Positions 19,780 through 28,173 of a stretch of 28,520 nucleotides of DNA are shown here, one piece after another. Under the pieces are notes generated by a model, which saw nothing but the letters and a program-made list of their open reading frames with translations, did no database searches and was not told the DNA's origin. The stretch is taken from NCBI RefSeq assembly GCF_049514155.1, contig NZ_JBEKVH010000034.1:1-28520 (forward strand), in the 5' to 3' direction. How positions within the stretch are numbered: the stretch's first letter is position 1; every line of letters begins with the position of its first letter. Made by a program: the position numbers and the translations under genes. The DNA is from Roseiarcus sp049514155 (GTDB lineage Bacteria > Pseudomonadota > Alphaproteobacteria > Rhizobiales > Beijerinckiaceae).

Positions 19780-21213
19780 ATGCCGCATTGGCGCCGCCAC
19801 GCTCGCATCGCCGGCCCGATCGTCATGATTGGCTTCGGCTCGATCGGCAAGGGAACCCTGCCGCTGATCGAGCGCCATTTCGACTACGACAAGGACCGCT
19901 TCGTCGTCATCGATCCCGACGGGTCGGACCGCAAGCTGCTCGACGAGCGCGGCATCCGCTTCGTGCATCTCGCCATCACCCCGGAGAACTATCGCGAGAC
20001 GCTCGGCAAGCTGCTGACCGAGGGCGGCGGCCAGGGCTTCTGCGTCAATCTGTCGGTCGACACCTCGTCGCTCGACATCATGCGTTATTGCCGCGAGATC
20101 GGCGCGCTCTATATCGACACCGTCGTCGAGCCGTGGCCGGGCTTCTATTTCGACACGTCGCGCGGCAACGCGTCGCGCACCAATTACGCGCTGCGCGAGA
20201 CGGTGCAAGCCGAGCGGCGCGCCAACCCCGGCGGCTCGACTGCGGTCTCCTGCTGCGGCGCCAATCCGGGCATGGTGTCGTGGTTGGTCAAGCAGGCGCT
20301 GATCAATCTCGCCGCCGATCTCAGCGACAAGGGCGACGCGCCGAAGACGCGCGCGGACTGGGGCCGGCTGGCGCAGCGGCTCGGCGTCAAAGGCGTCCAC
20401 ATCGCCGAGCGCGACACCCAGCGCGCCAAGCAGCCGAAGCCGCGCAACGTCTTCGTCAACACCTGGTCGGTCGAGGGCTTCCTCTCCGAAGGCATGCAGC
20501 CGGCCGAGCTCGGCTGGGGCACGCACGAGCGTTGGACGCCGGCCAACGCCGGCTTCCAGAAGGAAGGCTGTGGCGCGGCGATCTATCTCGAGCAGCCCGG
20601 CGCCAACACCCGCGTGCGCTCGTGGACGCCGACGGCGCAAGGCCAGTTCGGCTTCCTCGTCACCCACAACGAATCGATCTCGATCGCCGACTACTACACG
20701 CTGCGCAACGACCAGGGCGAGGCGATCTACCGCCCGACCTGCCACTACGCCTATCACCCCTGCGACGACGCGGTGCTCTCCCTGCACGAAATGTTCGGCC
20801 GCGCCGGCGCGATGCAGAAGGAGCATCACATCCTCGGCGAGGCGGAGATCCTCGACGGGATCGACGAGCTCGGCGTGCTGCTCTACGGCCACAAGCGCAA
20901 CGCCTATTGGTACGGCTCGCAGCTTTCGGTCGAGGAGACGCGGGCGATCGCGCCCTACCAGAACGCGACCGGCATGCAGGTGACGTCCGCGGTGCTCGCC
21001 GGCATGGTGTGGGCGCTGGAGAACCCGAAGGCCGGCATCGTCGAAGCCGACGAGATGGACTATTGCCGCTGCCTCGAAGTGCAGACCCCCTACCTTGGCC
21101 CGGTGATCGGCGCCTACACCGACTGGACCCCCCTGACGGGACGGCCGGGGCTGTTTCCCGAAGACATCGACGAGAGCGATCCGTGGCAGTTCAGGAATGT
21201 GCTGGTGCGGTAG
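19780..21213 (+). CDS. hss: homospermidine synthase
   Basis: The product (477 aa) is an NAD-dependent homospermidine synthase, which makes sym-homospermidine from two putrescines in the cytoplasm. The Rossmann nucleotide-binding motif is M-I-G-F-G-S-I-G-K-G-T-L-P near the N-terminus. Other typical blocks are Y-I-D-T-V-V-E-P-W-P-G-F, C-C-G-A-N-P-G-M-V-S and the C-terminal D-E-M-D-Y-C-R-C-L-E. The length equals that of characterised alphaproteobacterial enzymes. The ATG at 19780 has AGGAG eight bases upstream; the open frame before it is noncoding. It stands alone, 158 bp after the gamma-glutamyltransferase-like gene, so it probably has its own promoter. Confidence 0.96.
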   Translation: MPHWRRHARIAGPIVMIGFGSIGKGTLPLIERHFDYDKDRFVVIDPDGSDRKLLDERGIRFVHLAITPENYRETLGKLLTEGGGQGFCVNLSVDTSSLDIMRYCREIGALYIDTVVEPWPGFYFDTSRGNASRTNYALRETVQAERRANPGGSTAVSCCGANPGMVSWLVKQALINLAADLSDKGDAPKTRADWGRLAQRLGVKGVHIAERDTQRAKQPKPRNVFVNTWSVEGFLSEGMQPAELGWGTHERWTPANAGFQKEGCGAAIYLEQPGANTRVRSWTPTAQGQFGFLVTHNESISIADYYTLRNDQGEAIYRPTCHYAYHPCDDAVLSLHEMFGRAGAMQKEHHILGEAEILDGIDELGVLLYGHKRNAYWYGSQLSVEETRAIAPYQNATGMQVTSAVLAGMVWALENPKAGIVEADEMDYCRCLEVQTPYLGPVIGAYTDWTPLTGRPGLFPEDIDESDPWQFRNVLVR

Positions 21214-21301
21214 GGGGGCGGCGACAAGTTCGTTGCGCGAGCGAGGGATATCAACGGGCTGGGCGCCATTTTGCGCGCGCCGGTGGGGTGGCGGAGAGTG
21301 T

Positions 21302-21327
21302 CGAATATAACATCAAAATAATGTATA
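21302..21327. repeat. AT-rich imperfect inverted repeat
   Basis: AATATA(A)CAT pairs with ATGTATATT around the loop CAAAATA, with one bulged A. This block is almost free of G and C in a window where nearly everything else is GC-rich. It lies in the gap between hss and the restriction-modification gene. It could be an operator, a promoter element or simply foreign sequence. Confidence 0.4.
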
Positions 21328-21334
21328 TTGCAGC

Positions 21335-21425
21335 TATCATCGCCAGAAGCGGAGCGACGAAGCATGCCATGGGCGCCCTGCAACCCGTCGAGCGCTGGCT
21401 CGTTCGCTGTGGTTGCGATGACGGG
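21335..21425. repeat. degenerate dispersed repeat, GC-type inverted ends
   Basis: The ends read TATCATCGCCAGAAGCGG and, at the right, GGTTGCGATGACGG, which are partly inverted copies. Inside is GGAGCGACGAAGCATGCCATGG, which resembles the well-known alphaproteobacterial repeat containing 'TTGCTTCGTCGCTTCGCTCC'. The match is by eye and partial. Confidence 0.4.
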
Positions 21426-21452
21426 TTGCGGTGCGAGCCGTTTGCAACCGGC

Positions 21453-24400
21453 CTAATACTGCCCTTCGAGCGAGGCCTCCAGGAGGGCGATTTCGTCGGC
21501 CGTCAGGTCGAACAGCCGATAGACGATTGCGTCGATCTCGCGCTCCGCCGCGGCTATCTGGTCCGATAGCGACCGAACCTTGGCGGCGTTGTCGGCGAGA
21601 TAGGCCTCCCACTCGCCGCGCTCCTTGACCGGGACGTCGGCATGAAAGGCGCGTTTGACCTCGGCGCGGAAGGCGGCGAATTCGAGGTCATGCCAGTGCT
21701 CCAACTTCCCCGTCAGCTTGGCGCGCTCAGGCGGCGCGAGGTCGAGGATGCGGCGGCGAACGGCGGATTCGATTTCGAAACGCCGGCGCGCGGCCTTCGT
21801 GCAAGCATCGCCGAGCGCGGCGAGGCGCGCGCGTGCATCTGGCCCCATGTCTGGTATGGGGAGACGTTCAACGTACTGAGCTTCGGCCTCGATGTAACCT
21901 CCGCGTTTGATTCGGGCGTTCGCCTGCAACTGACGCCAGCCCAACGCGCTATTGAGAAGAGCGCACAGCGCCGCGTCCGCGAAAGGCAAGAAGAAGCACT
22001 TGTTATTCAGCAGCGCTCCTGAAAGCTCGAGATTGAAGGAGGCCTCCGATTGGAAATGCGACCAAACCAATTTGGGTTGCGCCAACTTCGGCTGATACGC
22101 CAACTGCGCCTGCTGCAGCTCGAACCACTCCTGCTTCGTCGCCCGCGCCTCCAACTGCGGCTTGAACGGCAGCAGCCAGTCCCGCACCGCTGGGTAGGCG
22201 TCAATATCGACCTTGCCCTTCGGCGTGTCGATCAGCCACAGGCCCTCGGGCTCGACGCGCCAGCGCTTGACGTTCTCGCCGCGCAGGAACGGCTTCAGCA
22301 ATTCCGCCGATTTCGGGTCGGCCTTCACCAAGCGGTCGCGCGTCGGCGTATCGATGACAAAGGCGTCATTCAGCCCTGTCTTGATGCCATAGAGCGGCGC
22401 ACCGTAGACCTCGCCGAGCGTCCTACGCCCATTGACGATCTTGTCGCGCAGCCGCGCCGACGCGTCGTCCTCGACCCGCCAAGTCTCAGCTGACAGTCGC
22501 GTCCGTGGCATGCTGCGCGCGCCCTTGGCGAACGCCTGGCCGAGATCTGCCGGCGCGTCGCCCTGAACGACCAAGTAGCGCAGGTCGCCCTCGGCGCCCC
22601 TCGCTTTTCTCAGAGAGACTATCGCCGGATAGGTGGTCACACCCTCGAACAGTTGGGCGTCGCCGAAATCGACGATCGTCTCGATCGCCGTCGCTTCGCT
22701 GAGCAACTTGCGCAGTGGTTCGCCCGAGCCGGTGCGGAAGAACGTCGAGGAGGAAATGTAACCGAGGCGGCCACCCTCCCTCAAGACTCCCAAGCCGCGC
22801 TCATAGAAATAGGCGTAGAGGTCGGCGCGATCGGAGGCGACGGCGTATCGCTCCTGCAGGTACGGCTTGAACGGCTTGACGTACTCCATTCGCACGTAAG
22901 GTGGATTGCCGATCACGACGTCGAAGCCGCCGCGCGCGGACACCTGCGGAAAGGCCGCTCGCCAATCGAACGGGCGGCGCGTGAAGGCCGCGTCCTCGAT
23001 CAGGCTGTCGCCGACGCGGATCGTCGCTTCCAAGTTCTGCAGGCGGTGGTCGCGCCGCGCAGTCTTCAGCCACAGCGAAAGGCGCGTGATCTCGACCGAC
23101 TCGGGATTCAAATCGACCCCGTGCAAGTTCTTGGTCACGATCTCGTCGAAGTCGTCGACGCCGGCCGGCGCGCCGAGCTCTTCGAGCCGCGCCAGCACCG
23201 GCCGATACTCCTGCGCCAATCGATCGAAGGCGGCGATGAGGAAGGCGCCCGAGCCGCAGGCGGGGTCGACGATCGTCAAGCTCTGCAACGCTTCGAGCCA
23301 TGCGCGCCAATAGGCGACTTCCTTGTCCGGTGGGACGTCACCCTCGCTCACGCCATGCCGCGCGCGCAATTCTGCGCGCCGTTCATCGAGCGTGCGACCA
23401 ATGGTCTGCTCGACGAGGAATCGCGTCACCATGTCCGGCGTGTAAACGACGCCCGTCCGCTTGCGCTGCGACACCTTCGGCGGCGCTTCGCCGCGTGCTG
23501 CGGCGCGCTTTTCTTCAATGTCGGTGATCGATTGTTCGAAAATGTGGCCGAGGACGGTCACCGGCACTTCGCTGCGATAATCCCAATTGCCGAGCGCCGC
23601 GATCTCCTTGGCGAGCGCTTCAGGCAGAATGAGCGAATCGACGACCGGGTCGTGGGCGAACAGGCCGCCGTTGTAGGGCGGAATGTCCAAGTCGTGGTCG
23701 CCCTTGTCGACGCGGCGGAAGAGCCCGAGAAAGTTGCGCCACACCGGCTGCGGATCGAATTCGTTGCCCGCCTTCAGCGCCCGTTCGAGCAGGCCATCGC
23801 GCATCAGGTCGCGCCGCTGGGCGAAGGCGATGAACAGGATGCGGTCGAGAATCTTCTGCGCCGGTTCGATCGCCGCGCCCAGCGCGAGCTTCGGGCCGTC
23901 GGCCGAGTCGGTGAGATAGGCGATTAGCTGTTCTCGCAGGCCGCTGTAATCCTGATAGAGCTTGTCGGTGATGTCGGCGTGCGCCGCGTCGGTGTCGCGC
24001 AGGAGCCGCTCGGTCGCGTCGCCAAGAAGGTTCGTCGCGGCAAGAACGACCCACAGCCGCCGCAGTTCGTCCAGTTCGTCGAGCCGCGAGACGTCAAAGA
24101 CCTCATAGGCCTCGCGTCCGCGCCCGTAACCATAGAGCCGCACCTCGGCGCAATTCGACACCAGCACCCACTTCGCGCCGGGCGCGTCGTTGGCGTATTC
24201 CCACGCCTGCTGGACCGGCGTCTTGCCGCGTCCCGGCATGATGTGATCGAGGTCTTTCGTATCGGGGCCCTTCAGTTCGAAAGGCGCGAGAACCCTTGTC
24301 TCCTCACCAACTTGGAAATTCCCAAGCGCGGTATCAACCGCCCCACTGCCTAAGGTCTGTTGGTCCGCAAGCGTGTATGGCTTGTCTGGATCAATCCGTG

Positions 24401-24665
24401 AATAGCCGAGGATTTTGATGAGGACTTCGTCAATGAAGACGGGGCTGAAGGTCTTCTCCTTCGCCGCCTTCAGGCCACGCACCTTACGAGAATAATCGGC
24501 AGCAGCGCTGACGATTGCCTCGTCAAACGGAGGACAACGTCTGATCGCCTCCTCGACGACCTTGTAGGCGAGAAGCGGCGCGCGCAGCGATCGCGGCGCA
24601 GCCGGCCGCCGTCCCGGCCCTCCCGAGCGTGGCAAGTCCATCCCAGCCGAAGCGAACAGATCCAT
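21453..24665 (-). CDS. single-chain restriction-modification enzyme, type IIG (Eco57I-like)
   Basis: This 1070-aa protein appears to join nuclease, N6-adenine methyltransferase and target recognition in one chain. A PD-(D/E)xK-type nuclease is suggested by Asp111 and F-E130-L-K132 in the N-terminal region. The methyltransferase has SAM motif I (V-D-P-A-C-G-S-G-A-F-L) near 465-475 and catalytic N-P-P-Y with Asn587. Between them is Y-T-P-D-M-V-T-R-F-L, usual just before such methylases. The C-terminal third (about 780-1070) would hold DNA recognition, with L-P-I-P near 960 and a coiled-coil-like Arg/Glu-rich stretch. No separate specificity or restriction subunit is nearby. The first 30 residues are Pro/Arg-rich, and a start eight codons later is possible. 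The gene is flanked by repeats, suggesting acquisition by transfer. Confidence 0.88.
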   Translation of the reverse strand: MDLFASAGMDLPRSGGPGRRPAAPRSLRAPLLAYKVVEEAIRRCPPFDEAIVSAAADYSRKVRGLKAAKEKTFSPVFIDEVLIKILGYSRIDPDKPYTLADQQTLGSGAVDTALGNFQVGEETRVLAPFELKGPDTKDLDHIMPGRGKTPVQQAWEYANDAPGAKWVLVSNCAEVRLYGYGRGREAYEVFDVSRLDELDELRRLWVVLAATNLLGDATERLLRDTDAAHADITDKLYQDYSGLREQLIAYLTDSADGPKLALGAAIEPAQKILDRILFIAFAQRRDLMRDGLLERALKAGNEFDPQPVWRNFLGLFRRVDKGDHDLDIPPYNGGLFAHDPVVDSLILPEALAKEIAALGNWDYRSEVPVTVLGHIFEQSITDIEEKRAAARGEAPPKVSQRKRTGVVYTPDMVTRFLVEQTIGRTLDERRAELRARHGVSEGDVPPDKEVAYWRAWLEALQSLTIVDPACGSGAFLIAAFDRLAQEYRPVLARLEELGAPAGVDDFDEIVTKNLHGVDLNPESVEITRLSLWLKTARRDHRLQNLEATIRVGDSLIEDAAFTRRPFDWRAAFPQVSARGGFDVVIGNPPYVRMEYVKPFKPYLQERYAVASDRADLYAYFYERGLGVLREGGRLGYISSSTFFRTGSGEPLRKLLSEATAIETIVDFGDAQLFEGVTTYPAIVSLRKARGAEGDLRYLVVQGDAPADLGQAFAKGARSMPRTRLSAETWRVEDDASARLRDKIVNGRRTLGEVYGAPLYGIKTGLNDAFVIDTPTRDRLVKADPKSAELLKPFLRGENVKRWRVEPEGLWLIDTPKGKVDIDAYPAVRDWLLPFKPQLEARATKQEWFELQQAQLAYQPKLAQPKLVWSHFQSEASFNLELSGALLNNKCFFLPFADAALCALLNSALGWRQLQANARIKRGGYIEAEAQYVERLPIPDMGPDARARLAALGDACTKAARRRFEIESAVRRRILDLAPPERAKLTGKLEHWHDLEFAAFRAEVKRAFHADVPVKERGEWEAYLADNAAKVRSLSDQIAAAEREIDAIVYRLFDLTADEIALLEASLEGQY

Positions 24666-24877
24666 ATGCCTGGAAACTAGGCTGCCAGTCGCGCCCCGTC
24701 GAGTTCGTTCGCGGCGAAATCCCCAGTCCGCTGGCTGTTCGCTTACGGGCGCTTACGTGGACAGGACATGAATTGCCTTATTTTTTCCATTCGCAATCGG
24801 CGCCGACCCTCCCCGCCCCGAGTCGCCCCGCCCCTTTCCGTCACACACGAAGCCGTCGACCTCACGGCAGCATGACC

Positions 24878-24964
24878 TTCCGAGGTCTCGAGCCTGTCAA
24901 TGGCCTGCGGCCGCCGGAGGCGGCGCGCGGTACGCGCGCCCTTGACAGGTTCGAGACTTCGGAA
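24878..24964. repeat. large inverted repeat with GC-rich internal hairpins
   Basis: The left arm 24878-24900 (TTCCGAGGTCTCGAGCCTGTCAA) pairs with 24942-24964, 21 of 23 positions matching. The 41-base interior folds further: a CGGCCGCCGGAGGCGG hairpin and the near-palindrome GCGCGCGGTACGCGCGC. The whole unit could form a long branched stem in RNA or a cruciform in DNA. It looks like one copy of a dispersed repeat. Confidence 0.8.
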
Positions 24965-25087
24965 AGAAGAGGCTTCCGTGGGGTCGACGGCGCTCCCTGC
25001 CGAACTGGCGCCGGCCATGACGCGCACAATCAACCTCGACGTCTCCCGCCGCTCGTCGCCACCGCAGTGCGTGGCTTTTGTGATCCC

Positions 25088-25195
25088 GTCATGGCCGGGC
25101 TTGACCCGGCCATCCACACGGCGCCGTCAGGTCGAAACAGTCGGCGTTAGGCGCGACGGAAAGACGTGGATGGCCGGGTCAAGCCCGGCCATGAC
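25088..25195. repeat. perfect 30-bp inverted repeat with 48-bp centre
   Basis: The arm 25088-25117 begins GTCATGGCCGGGCTTGACCC, and 25166-25195 is its exact reverse complement over all 30 bases. Each arm itself contains the small palindrome GGCCGGG-CTTGA-CCCGGCC. The arms enclose 48 bases with no recognisable gene. It matches the family of rhizobial repeats that produce M-A-G-L-D-P-A-I-H when translated. It sits 52 bp past the 3' end of the rubrerythrin gene. Confidence 0.9.
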
Positions 25196-25247
25196 GATAG
25201 TTCTTTGCGTGCGGGCGCTGGCGTCACGCAGTGCGCGACCGCAACGC

Positions 25248-25826
25248 TCAGAACTTCTCCCCGACCGGCTCGAAGAAGGCTTGCGGGTGTTGGCAGGCGG
25301 GGCAGACGCCGGGGGCCGTGTCGCCTTCGTGGATGTAGCCGCAGTTGCGGCAGCGCCAGTAGATCTTTTCGCCGCGCTGGAACACCGTTCCGTTGACGAC
25401 GTGATCGTACAAGCGGCGATAGCGATCCTCATGCGCTTTCTCGACCCTGGCGATCAGGGTGAAAGACCGGGCGATGTCGGGAAAGCCCTCCTCCTTCGCG
25501 ACCCGGGCGAATTCCGGGTAGAGGTCCGACCATTCCTCGTTCTCGCCTTCAAAGGCCGCCTTCAACTGCTGGGCGGCGTCGCCCGCCACGATCGGGTAGC
25601 TCGCGATGATCTCGAGCGCCGAAGGCGCGAGCGGCGCGAGATGGCGGAAGAACAGCTTGGCGTGCTCCTTTTCGTTGTCCGCCGTTTCGAGGAAGACGGC
25701 CGCCACATGCTCCAACCCTTCTGCGCGGGCGACCGAGGCGGCGAAGGTGTAGCGGTTGCGCGCCTGGCTTTCGCCGGCGAACGCCTTGAGCAGATTCTTG
25801 GCGGTGCGAGAGTCCTTCAATTCCAT
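25248..25826 (-). CDS. rubrerythrin
   Basis: The product (192 aa) is a non-haem di-iron protein that reduces hydrogen peroxide in the cytoplasm. The ferritin-like domain (1-145) carries Glu19 (A-G-E-S-Q-A), E52-x-x-H55 (E-K-E-H), the acidic block near E94-E98, and E129-x-x-H132 (E-K-A-H). The C-terminal rubredoxin-like knuckle holds iron through Cys159, Cys162, Cys175 and Cys178 (C-R-N-C and C-P-A-C). Length and order match the standard family. GAGGAGG lies just upstream of the ATG. No peroxide regulator site was recognised. It stands alone between repeat-rich gaps. Confidence 0.96.
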   Translation of the reverse strand: MELKDSRTAKNLLKAFAGESQARNRYTFAASVARAEGLEHVAAVFLETADNEKEHAKLFFRHLAPLAPSALEIIASYPIVAGDAAQQLKAAFEGENEEWSDLYPEFARVAKEEGFPDIARSFTLIARVEKAHEDRYRRLYDHVVNGTVFQRGEKIYWRCRNCGYIHEGDTAPGVCPACQHPQAFFEPVGEKF

Positions 25827-26363
25827 GCGATCCTCCTCGAAAAGCGCTTCGTCTGCAGGCGCGCGGCGCGAACGCCGATCGGGCGCGCCGAGGCTCTGAC
25901 GAGGTCGGGTTGCGGGAGGTCGACATGCGACGGCGCTTCACGCCCGCCATCGCCGCTCTCAGCCGCCGAAGCTGAACGCCACGATGCAGCCGGGAAAATG
26001 GCGCGCGATGGCGAAGCGACGCAATGACGGCGATCAACTGGAGAGAAGGCGTTCGGCTGGCGCTACCGCGACAGCCTGCTCATGCCCCGACTTCGCCTCG
26101 GGGGTCGTCGCCAGGCTCTTCGCCGCCGCGACCGCGCCGAGCCGCCGCTGCGCTGCCGCGATTCGCAAGACAGGGGAAAAATCAACGCGAATTCCGCATC
26201 CGACAAATCGCTTGAATAGCGCTCGCGGATCACATCATACTTTGCCCGATCGGCCTTGTTCCACGGCGCCGCGAATCTCCGGAAGTCTTTGCAAAATCCG
26301 GCGACTCTAGCCTGGCGAAGCCGGTCGACCTCGCTCGGGTCGGGCTCTCAGGCGGAGCAAAAC
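25827..26363. other. intergenic region with repeat and transposase debris
   Basis: These 537 bases hold no convincing intact gene. The rubrerythrin ribosome-binding site lies at its left edge. At 26013-26033, GGCGAAGCGACGCAATGACGG matches one half of a common alphaproteobacterial dispersed repeat. A transposase N-terminal relic lies at 26171-26233 on the minus strand (listed separately). The right edge carries the ribosome-binding site of the membrane-protein gene (GGCGGAGC, near 26352-26358). Confidence 0.6.
26171..26233 (-). pseudogene. IS5-type transposase N-terminal relic
   Basis: Read on the minus strand from a GTG at 26233, the sequence gives V-I-R-E-R-Y-S-S-D-L-S-D-A-E-F-A-L-I-F-P-L. 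This closely follows the start of IS5-family transposases, which typically read R-Y-x-S-D-L-x-D-x-E-W-x-x-I-x-P-L-L. After this the frame becomes Arg/Ser-rich and stops near 26050 without further transposase motifs, so only the N-terminal piece survives. The in-frame codons before the GTG are also open but not recognised. Confidence 0.6.
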
Positions 26364-26909
26364 ATGGAAGTCAAAGGCGCCACCTTTTTGTACACGTTGG
26401 CTGGCCTGATGATCACCTTCGCTGGGTTCTCGTCGCTGTTGTTGATCCTCCGGCAGGCCGCTGGAGCGAAGGTGTCAATGCTTGACCGATACCTCGCCAG
26501 AACGGTCATGACCTATGTTTTCGTATTGACCGCTGCGGCGCTGCTGCCGGCGATATTTGCGCTCTACGACGTTCCGGAAAAGTGGATTTGGCGAAGCTCC
26601 GGCGTGCTTTTCGCGCTACCGATGCTGTCTCTTCAGGTCACCTATCCGCGCCGACGCCGCAAGGTGGTCGGCAAAGGCCCACCGCCGGCAATATTCGCGA
26701 TCTTCGTTGTGCTCGGTTCCGCTGTGACGCTGGCGCTGCTTGTCTACACTTTCGTAAGCCTCCAATACAGCGCCGCAGCCGACTACAACGCCGCAGCCTA
26801 CATCACGGCGTTGACGATCGACTTCTTTACGGTCATTTTCGGCTTCGTGTCCGCGCTCGATATCATCATGCTTCAGCCAATGGAAGCGCCGGAGCGGCCG
26901 GCGCCGTAA
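26364..26909 (+). CDS. four-helix integral membrane protein of unknown function
   Basis: The product (181 aa) has four predicted membrane helices: about residues 8-28 (F-L-Y-T-L-A-G-L-M-I-T-F-A-G-F), 46-66, 73-90 and 110-135, with possibly a further hydrophobic stretch at 148-170. A basic loop (P-R-R-R-R-K) separates the middle helices. I know of similar unnamed proteins in Hyphomicrobiales but no function. The ATG at 26364 is preceded by GGAG with suitable spacing; the open frame further upstream reads through repeat debris and is rejected. Codon use is less GC-extreme than in neighbouring genes, which may indicate later acquisition. It is a single gene. Confidence 0.75.
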   Translation: MEVKGATFLYTLAGLMITFAGFSSLLLILRQAAGAKVSMLDRYLARTVMTYVFVLTAAALLPAIFALYDVPEKWIWRSSGVLFALPMLSLQVTYPRRRRKVVGKGPPPAIFAIFVVLGSAVTLALLVYTFVSLQYSAAADYNAAAYITALTIDFFTVIFGFVSALDIIMLQPMEAPERPAP

Positions 26910-26956
26910 GCGCGAATCGAACCTGACATTCGAGTCCCCAAAAGGGATTCCGACAG

Positions 26957-26978
26957 CGGACTCGACCGTGCGAGTCCG
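26957..26978 (+). terminator. possible terminator hairpin
   Basis: A perfect 8-bp stem (CGGACTCG / CGAGTCCG) with a 6-base loop lies 48 bases after the membrane-protein stop. It lacks a T run, so it may only stabilise the transcript end. Confidence 0.4.
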
Positions 26979-27143
26979 CGCGACGCGGGCTGGAAAATCG
27001 CTCGCCGTTTCGTCCGCCGATCTTCATCGGCTCAAAGCCTCATTCGGGCCCGCAACGCGCCGCAGAAGCCTGTCCGGCGGGCCGAGATCGCACTTTTGAC
27101 CGCCGGAAGCGGCGCGCGGCGCCGCGCGGGCTTACGGGACTCG

Positions 27144-27197
27144 GTCATGGCCGGGCTGAACGCTTGTCCCGGATCAAGTCCGGGGACGGCCGAGACG
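27144..27197. repeat. palindromic repeat, GTCATGGCCGGGCT family
   Basis: It starts with GTCATGGCCGGGCT like the arms at 25088 and contains the hairpin GTCCCGGA-TCAAG-TCCGGGGAC (27166-27187, one bulge). It is a diverged relative of the repeat near the rubrerythrin gene and is probably a copy of a dispersed family. Confidence 0.6.
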
Positions 27198-27315
27198 ATG
27201 TTGCCTTGCTTTCGCGCGCGAGAGAAGGCGGGAGAAGGGAGCGACGCCCCCGCCATTGACATAAGCCGCGCCGACGAAGAAACCTCCCGGCGCAAAAAAC
27301 ACTCTGGAACCCCTG

Positions 27316-28172
<857 letters not shown>

Positions 28173-28173
<1 letters not shown>

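Larger units (their letters stand above)
24666..25247. other. repeat-rich intergenic region
   Basis: I see no credible gene in these 582 bases. The part next to the restriction-modification start (24666-24800) includes an AT-rich patch (TTATTTTTTCCATT at 24779-24792) that may contain its promoter. Two large inverted repeats, described separately, fill most of the remainder. Open frames here encode the peptide V-M-A-G-L-D-P-A-I-H, a known by-product of one repeat family. Confidence 0.7.
26910..27315. other. intergenic region upstream of dapD
   Basis: These 406 bases hold no gene I can support. A hairpin at 26957-26978 (CGGACTCG-ACCGTG-CGAGTCCG) may end transcription of the membrane-protein gene, though no T tract follows. 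A palindromic repeat lies at 27144-27197. Near the dapD end there is TTGACA at 27256-27261, a possible -35 box, but no good -10 follows at the usual distance. Confidence 0.6.

Noticed and set aside
19701..21569. A 622-codon frame overlapping hss
   Set aside because: It is in another frame of the hss coding region and is Arg-rich; homospermidine synthase motifs are only in the accepted frame.
24878..25195. CRISPR-like repeats
   Set aside because: The units are inverted rather than direct, differ from each other, and there are no regular spacers.
25127..25432. A minus-strand frame encoding M-A-G-L-D-P-A-I-H-V-F
   Set aside because: This peptide is a known translation artefact of a dispersed repeat and the frame overlaps rubrerythrin.
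24900..26027. A 375-codon plus-strand frame across the repeats and rubrerythrin
   Set aside because: It translates repeat DNA and the antisense of rubrerythrin and includes no protein-like domain.
25984..26310. A 108-codon plus-strand frame
   Set aside because: It is Arg/Ser/Ala-rich without motifs, and overlaps the transposase relic read on the other strand.
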